From: Albidovulum sp.
GTDB lineage: Bacteria; Pseudomonadota; Alphaproteobacteria; Rhodobacterales; Rhodobacteraceae
Reading direction: 5' to 3'
NCBI GenBank assembly: GCA_026989275.1
Contig: JALSJQ010000014.1
Location: forward strand, 1-64,000
Length of the DNA stretch: 64,000 nt
Positions 59,764 to 64,000 of the stretch are shown here, in pieces (positions within the stretch are counted from its first letter, which is position 1; every line of letters begins with the position of its first letter). The translations under genes and the position numbers were made by a program. The notes under the pieces were generated by a model. It saw only the letters and a list, made by a program, of their open reading frames with translations, had not been told where the DNA came from and made no database searches.

Positions 59764-59799
59764 GGGAAACCATCAACGGACACGGAGGGGAGAGTGAAG

Positions 59800-60522
59800 A
59801 TGGGCAGAGTGGCACTCGTGACGGGAGGCACCCGCGGCATCGGCCGGGCGATCTCGGTCGCGCTCAGGGAAGCGGGACACAAGGTCGCGGCCAATTACGC
59901 CGGCAACGACGAAGCGGCCCGCCGCTTCACCGAGGAGACCGGCATTCCCGCCTACAAATGGTCGGTCGCCGACTACGAGGCCTGCCGTGCCGGCGTGGCG
60001 CAGGTGGAGGCCGATCTCGGCCCGGTCGAGATCCTCGTCAACAATGCCGGCATCACCCGCGACGCCACCTTTCACAAGATGACGCCCGATCAATGGCGCG
60101 AGGTGATCGACACCAACCTCAACGGCCTCTTCAACATGACCCATCAGGTCTGGCCCGGCATGCGCGCGCGCGGCTTTGGCCGGGTGATCAACATCTCCTC
60201 GATCAACGGGCAGAAGGGGCAGATCGGGCAGGCCAACTATTCCGCCGCCAAGGCGGGGGATCTCGGCTTCACCAAGGCGCTGGCCCTCGAAGGCGCGAGG
60301 AAGGGCATCACCGTCAATGCCATCGCCCCGGGCTACATCGCCACCGACATGGTGATGGCTGTTCCCGAGAAGATTCGCGAACAGATCATTGCCCAGATCC
60401 CGGTCGGCCGGCTCGGAGAACCCGAGGAGATTGCCCGCTGCGTGGTATTCCTCGCTTCGGACGAAGCCGGTTTCATCACCGGATCGACTCTCACCGCCAA
60501 TGGCGGCCAGTACATGACCTGA
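59800..60522 (+). CDS. phaB: Acetoacetyl-CoA reductase
   Basis: A 240-residue NADPH-dependent short-chain dehydrogenase giving (R)-3-hydroxybutyryl-CoA. The cofactor motif is TGGTRGIGRAI; NNAG follows; the catalytic set is Ser134, Tyr147 and Lys151 (INGQKGQIGQANYSAAKAG, a PhaB hallmark). GGAGGGGAGAGTGAAG precedes the ATG; a GTG two codons earlier (59794) is possible. It is co-transcribed with phaA and ends before a strong hairpin. Confidence 0.95.
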   Translation: MGRVALVTGGTRGIGRAISVALREAGHKVAANYAGNDEAARRFTEETGIPAYKWSVADYEACRAGVAQVEADLGPVEILVNNAGITRDATFHKMTPDQWREVIDTNLNGLFNMTHQVWPGMRARGFGRVINISSINGQKGQIGQANYSAAKAGDLGFTKALALEGARKGITVNAIAPGYIATDMVMAVPEKIREQIIAQIPVGRLGEPEEIARCVVFLASDEAGFITGSTLTANGGQYMT

Positions 60523-60589
60523 AGCGGCTTTCGTTCGCCACGGCCCCCGTCCCGGCCGGGAGCAGACCGGAAGCACCGGGAGAGCAGGC

Positions 60590-60623
60590 GGAAGGCTCCC
60601 TGCAAGCAGGCAGGGAACCTTCC
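60590..60623 (+). terminator. Long hairpin after phaB
   Basis: GGAAGG and TCCCTGC pair with GCAGGGA and CCTTCC (one mismatch) around a six-base loop, 67 bases past the phaB stop. No T-run follows, so it is either a Rho-assisted terminator or an mRNA-protecting end. It lies between convergent genes. Confidence 0.55.
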
Positions 60624-60763
60624 GTCATGCCATGACCGGCCCGGCCGCGGCGGCACCCCTGCCCGTTCGCCCGAAACCCGGCGCGTGACCATGGGCGCTT
60701 CCGCCGGCCACCACGACGCCTTCCCTCCGGCCCGCATGCCGGACATCCGCCAAGCGCGCGGCT

Positions 60764-61342
60764 TCAGCCTGTCGGCCCGTCCCGATCGACGGGGGCGGCT
60801 CCCTCGTTTTCCTTCTCCGCCGGAGCCCTTTCCAGGGCATAACGGAAGGTGCAAAAGGGGGCGCCCTCCATCAGCGTCTGGGCGCGCTCGAAGCGGATCG
60901 CCGGGTTGAAGCCCTCGATCAGCGCCCCATCCCGGTTGCAGGAGAAGACCGCCCCGAGCTCTCCCAGCCCCAGCGCCCGATAGAGCTCGGCATAGCGGCA
61001 GCGGGTGACGTTGAAGGCAAGACGCTCTGCCGTGGCCTCGATCATCTCGTATTCGATGCCGCCGCCGGCGCTCCAGATATCGAGGATGGAAGCGAAGGCG
61101 GCCAGATCATCCCCGCGCTCGGCCGCCAGCCGGCGACCCTGTTCGCGGGCCTCGTTGCGGATCGCCTCGCTCACGACCGCGATCACCTTCTCGCGACCGA
61201 ATTCGCGCCCGAGCGCATCGATCACCGGGGCGAGGATCCGCGCTTCCGCCTCGCGGCGATTGATGAGACCGATGCGCTCGGTGAGCGTGTCGGGCAACCC
61301 CCCGCTCTCTCCCGTCCGGTCCCCGGTTCTTTCATGGCTCAT
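60764..61342 (-). CDS. ATC hydrolase family (L-2-amino-thiazoline-4-carboxylate hydrolase-like) protein
   Basis: A 192-residue helical cytosolic protein. The end carries [21 protein letters not shown] and TFRY, the Arg/Thr/Cys signature of this family, and [24 protein letters not shown] precedes it. Few members have a tested activity; the named reaction opens a thiazoline ring on the route to L-cysteine, while most relatives are uncharacterised. AGGGAGGAATGCACG precedes the ATG. It is 16 bases past the pseudouridine synthase stop, so they form a pair. Confidence 0.78.
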   Translation of the reverse strand: MSHERTGDRTGESGGLPDTLTERIGLINRREAEARILAPVIDALGREFGREKVIAVVSEAIRNEAREQGRRLAAERGDDLAAFASILDIWSAGGGIEYEMIEATAERLAFNVTRCRYAELYRALGLGELGAVFSCNRDGALIEGFNPAIRFERAQTLMEGAPFCTFRYALERAPAEKENEGAAPVDRDGPTG

Positions 61343-61358
61343 CGTGCATTCCTCCCTG

Positions 61359-62030
61359 TCAGAACGGCACCGGGGCGCGGAAGGTGACGCCGCGGCCGCC
61401 GTCCGGATGACGGATCCGCAGGCTCTCGGCATGAAGCTGCAACCGGTCGGCGGCCGCCCGCGCCGCTTCTCCGGCATAGAGCGGATCACCGAGGATCGGA
61501 TGGCCGAGCACCTTCATGTGCACCCGCAGCTGATGGCTGCGCCCGGTGGTCGGCATCAGCCGCACGCGGGTGACGGGGCTGCCGTCCTCCGTCTCCTCGT
61601 GCCGCAGCACCTTCCACGCCGTATGGGCCGGCCGCCCCCTCTCGTGATCGACCTTCTGCCGCGGCCGGTTGGGCCAATCGACGGCAAGCGGCAGATCGAC
61701 CTCGCCCTCCGCCGGCTCGAGCCGCCCCCATACCCGCGCCACATAGATCTTCCGGGTCTGCCGTTTCTCGAACTGGAGGCCGAGATGGCGTTGGGCATGG
61801 CGCGTCAGGGCGAAGATCATGACCCCCGACGTGTCGAGATCGAGCCGGTGCACGAGCAGCGCATCGGGGAAGGCCCGCTGCACCCGGGTCAGCAGACAGT
61901 CGGAGAGATGCGCCCCCTTGCCCGGCACCGACAGCAGACCCGCGGGCTTGTTCACCACCAGGATCTGGGCGTCGTGATGGAGAACGTCGAGCGGTTCCCC
62001 GGGCGGGCTGTAGACGAAACGGTCGGCCAT
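61359..62030 (-). CDS. rluA: RluA-family pseudouridine synthase
   Basis: A 223-residue enzyme. Catalytic Asp is in [33 protein letters not shown] and [24 protein letters not shown] are RluA-type motifs. The short form without an S4 domain matches RluA, which modifies 23S rRNA U746 and tRNA U32 in E. coli; target assignment here is inferred. AGGGGAAGAC precedes the ATG at 62030. The gene before it on this strand is pnp. Confidence 0.88.
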   Translation of the reverse strand: MADRFVYSPPGEPLDVLHHDAQILVVNKPAGLLSVPGKGAHLSDCLLTRVQRAFPDALLVHRLDLDTSGVMIFALTRHAQRHLGLQFEKRQTRKIYVARVWGRLEPAEGEVDLPLAVDWPNRPRQKVDHERGRPAHTAWKVLRHEETEDGSPVTRVRLMPTTGRSHQLRVHMKVLGHPILGDPLYAGEAARAAADRLQLHAESLRIRHPDGGRGVTFRAPVPF

Positions 62031-62215
62031 GTCTTCCCCTAGTCGATCCGAGGAGGGAAGAAAACCGCCCCTCCGCACCTCGACGATCATCGCGCCCCCC
62101 GAAGACGCTGCCCCTCCGACAGGGAACTTCGCCGGAAGATCGGGGGAAGCATGCTCCGACCATGCAGAGCGCACCGGCGAAGCAGGCGGAGATCTGGCGC
62201 CCCGGCCGGCACGAA

Positions 62216-62241
62216 AAGGCCCGGAGCGCGCCCCGGGCCTT
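62216..62241 (-). terminator. Hairpin terminator after pnp
   Basis: AAGGCCCGG pairs with CCGGGCCTT over an eight-base loop, 24 bases past the pnp stop, and on the minus strand it is followed by TTTTCG. It would end pnp transcripts before the rluA gene. Confidence 0.75.
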
Positions 62242-62264
62242 TCCTTCGTCCTGGTGTCGCAGGT

Positions 62265-64000
62265 TCAGCGCCGGCGGCGCGGCCCCTTGTCGGAGTGGTC
62301 TCCCGGCCTGATCTCGCCGGTTTCCTGATCGACCGCCTTCATCGACAGCTTGACCTTGCCGCGGTCGTCGAAGCCCAGCAGCAGCACCTTCACCTCCTGC
62401 CCTTCCTTCAGGACTTCCGAAGGATGGCCGAGGCGGCGATCGGCGATCTGGCTGATGTGGACGAGACCGTCCTTCTTGCCGAAGAAGTTGACGAAGGCGC
62501 CGAAGTCCATCAGCTTCACCACCTTGCCGGTATAGACCTTTCCGGCCTCGGGCTCGGCGGTGATCGAAAGGATCAGCTCCTTGGCCTTGTCGATCGCTTC
62601 CTGCTGCGGCGAGGCGATCTTGACCACGCCGTCCTCGCCGATGTCGATCTTGGCGCCCGATTCCTCGACGATCGAACGGATGGTCGAGCCGCCCGAGCCG
62701 ATGACCTCGCGGATCTTGTCGGTCGGAATGGTGATGGTCTCGATCTTGGGCGCATGGGCGGAGAACTCGGTCCGGCTCGTGGCCAGGGCCTTCCTCATCT
62801 CGCCCAGGATATGCTCCCGGGCTTCCTTCGCCTGAGCGAGCGCCTGACGCATGATCTCGGGAGTGATCCCGGCGACCTTGATGTCCATTTGCAGCGAAGT
62901 GACGCCCTTCTCGGTGCCGGCGACCTTGAAATCCATGTCCCCGAGATGGTCCTCGTCCCCGAGAATGTCGGTAAGAACGGCGAAGCGACCGTCCTTCTCG
63001 AGGATGAGGCCCATGGCGATGCCGGCGACCGGCGCCTTGAGCGGCACGGCGGCATCCATCATCGACAGCGAAGCTCCGCAGACCGTGGCCATCGAGGAAG
63101 AGCCGTTCGATTCGGTGATCTCCGACACCACGCGGATCGTGTAGGGGAATTCGGTCGAGGACGGCAGCACCGCCTGCAGCGCCCGCCAGGCGAGCTTGCC
63201 GTGGCCGATCTCGCGCCGCCCCGGCGGGCCGACCCGACCGACCTCACCCACCGAATAGGGCGGGAAGTTGTAGTGCAGGAGGAAGCTCGAACGGTAATTG
63301 CCGTGCAGCGCGTCGATGATCTGCTCGTCCTCTCCGGTCCCGAGCGTGGTGATGACGAGCGCCTGCGTTTCCCCGCGGGTGAAGAGCGCCGAGCCATGGG
63401 TGCGCGGCAGAAGCCCGACTTCGGCCGAGATCGGCCGGATGTCCTTCGGACCGCGCCCGTCGATCCGGCTGCCCCCCGACACGATGTCCCCGCGCAGGAT
63501 CTGCGATTCGAGCTCCTTGACCGCATCCCTGACGAACGGGTTTTCCCGGTCCTCCTCGTCGAGCGCCTCGATGATCGCGTTCTCGGCTTCCTCGAGTGCC
63601 TGCCGCCGCGCCTGCTTCTCGCGCACGGCAAAGGCGGCGCGGATCCTCTCCTCGCCGATCCGGCGAACCTTCGCGAGAAGGTCGGAATAGTCCGGCTCCT
63701 CGTAGGGGTAGGGCTCCCTTCCCGCCTCGGCGGCGAATTCCTCGATGAGCCCGATCACCGGCTGCATGGCCTCGTGGCCGAACTGCACGGCCCCGAGCAC
63801 CTCTTCCTCGGACAGCTCGTAGACTTCCGATTCGACCATCATCACCGCGTCCTTCGTGCCGGCGACGACGAGATCGAGCCGCTGCTCGGGGTTGTTGCGC
63901 AGATCGACGAGATCCATCACCGAGGGGTTGAGGACGTATTCCCCGTTCGCGAAGCCGACGCGCGCCGCGCCGATCGGCCCCCTGAACGGCACCCCCGACA
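62265..64000 (-). CDS. pnp: Polyribonucleotide nucleotidyltransferase, 5' end outside the window
   Basis: The C-terminal 577 or so residues of PNPase, which degrades RNA by phosphorolysis in the degradosome. The sequence enters at [25 protein letters not shown], part of the first RNase PH domain; the all-helical domain follows, then the second RNase PH domain ([41 protein letters not shown]), a KH domain ([20 protein letters not shown]) and an S1 domain ([29 protein letters not shown]). About 130 N-terminal residues lie beyond the right edge; the truncation is the window edge, not a break. Confidence 0.97.
   Translation of the reverse strand, partial: SGVPFRGPIGAARVGFANGEYVLNPSVMDLVDLRNNPEQRLDLVVAGTKDAVMMVESEVYELSEEEVLGAVQFGHEAMQPVIGLIEEFAAEAGREPYPYEEPDYSDLLAKVRRIGEERIRAAFAVREKQARRQALEEAENAIIEALDEEDRENPFVRDAVKELESQILRGDIVSGGSRIDGRGPKDIRPISAEVGLLPRTHGSALFTRGETQALVITTLGTGEDEQIIDALHGNYRSSFLLHYNFPPYSVGEVGRVGPPGRREIGHGKLAWRALQAVLPSSTEFPYTIRVVSEITESNGSSSMATVCGASLSMMDAAVPLKAPVAGIAMGLILEKDGRFAVLTDILGDEDHLGDMDFKVAGTEKGVTSLQMDIKVAGITPEIMRQALAQAKEAREHILGEMRKALATSRTEFSAHAPKIETITIPTDKIREVIGSGGSTIRSIVEESGAKIDIGEDGVVKIASPQQEAIDKAKELILSITAEPEAGKVYTGKVVKLMDFGAFVNFFGKKDGLVHISQIADRRLGHPSEVLKEGQEVKVLLLGFDDRGKVKLSMKAVDQETGEIRPGDHSDKGPRRRR

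Noticed and set aside
62265-64000. Truncated pnp as a broken gene
   Set aside because: The frame is open to the right edge and keeps PNPase signatures to the last codon, so the gene simply continues outside the window.

Overview
The window looks like a high-G+C alphaproteobacterial chromosome, most likely of the order Rhodobacterales. This rests on gene order and protein style: SPOR lipoprotein-dacC-tmk-holB-tatD-MBL; glyQ-DUF6446-glyS-ppdK-like; folB-folP-glmM; pepA divergent from lptF-lptG-lptD-surA-pdxA-rsmA; paired Lrp regulators beside ilvC; cytochrome c near ctaD. Nearly all of the window is housekeeping sequence with tight operons, many ATGA overlaps and short gaps.

Layout. Positions 1-2290 are a compositionally distinct patch on the 3' side of a tRNA-Ser(UGA). 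It holds two small exported proteins of unknown function and a candidate permuted NlpC/P60-like gene broken by an in-frame TGA. From 2618 to 9218 runs a plus-strand cluster: SPOR lipoprotein, D,D-carboxypeptidase, thymidylate kinase, DNA polymerase III delta prime, TatD, an MBL hydrolase and an AEC transporter. From 9261 to 14029 lies a polyamine-type ABC importer (order A-D-B-C, minus strand), followed by tRNA-Leu(GAG). From 14672 to 17323 is a four-gene sugar-modification cassette (epimerase, cupin, methyltransferase, PLP aminotransferase). Then come lipB, a class I cytochrome c, a strong terminator, ctaD and a DUF2244 gene.

From 21312 to 36316: a PEBP-like exported protein, GatB/YqeY divergent from carA, a membrane glycosyltransferase with a GspE-N/MshEN-like front end under a perfect CtrA half-site pair, GntR, HAD phosphatase, UbiH-type hydroxylase, class V aminotransferase, type II sulfide:quinone oxidoreductase, two Lrp/AsnC regulators divergent from ilvC, an EamA transporter and glmM. 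From 36458 to 46018: folate genes, a SleB-type hydrolase, a PPDK homologue with an eroded ATP-grasp half, a possible 34-residue Cys-rich peptide, and the glycyl-tRNA synthetase genes.

From 46318 to the end: a peptidoglycan-binding trypsin-fold protein lacking catalytic residues, holC-pepA, the Lpt/SurA envelope operon, phaA-phaB for polyhydroxybutyrate behind a PhaR-type site, an ATC-hydrolase family protein, an RluA-type pseudouridine synthase and a 5'-truncated pnp.

I see no CRISPR array, rRNA, complete insertion sequence or prophage. The items most worth a second look are the broken exported-protein cassette at 1-2290, the CtrA-linked glycosyltransferase, the degenerate PPDK with its small neighbour peptide, and the doubly inactivated protease-fold protein. 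All motif matches were read by eye; no search or folding was run.
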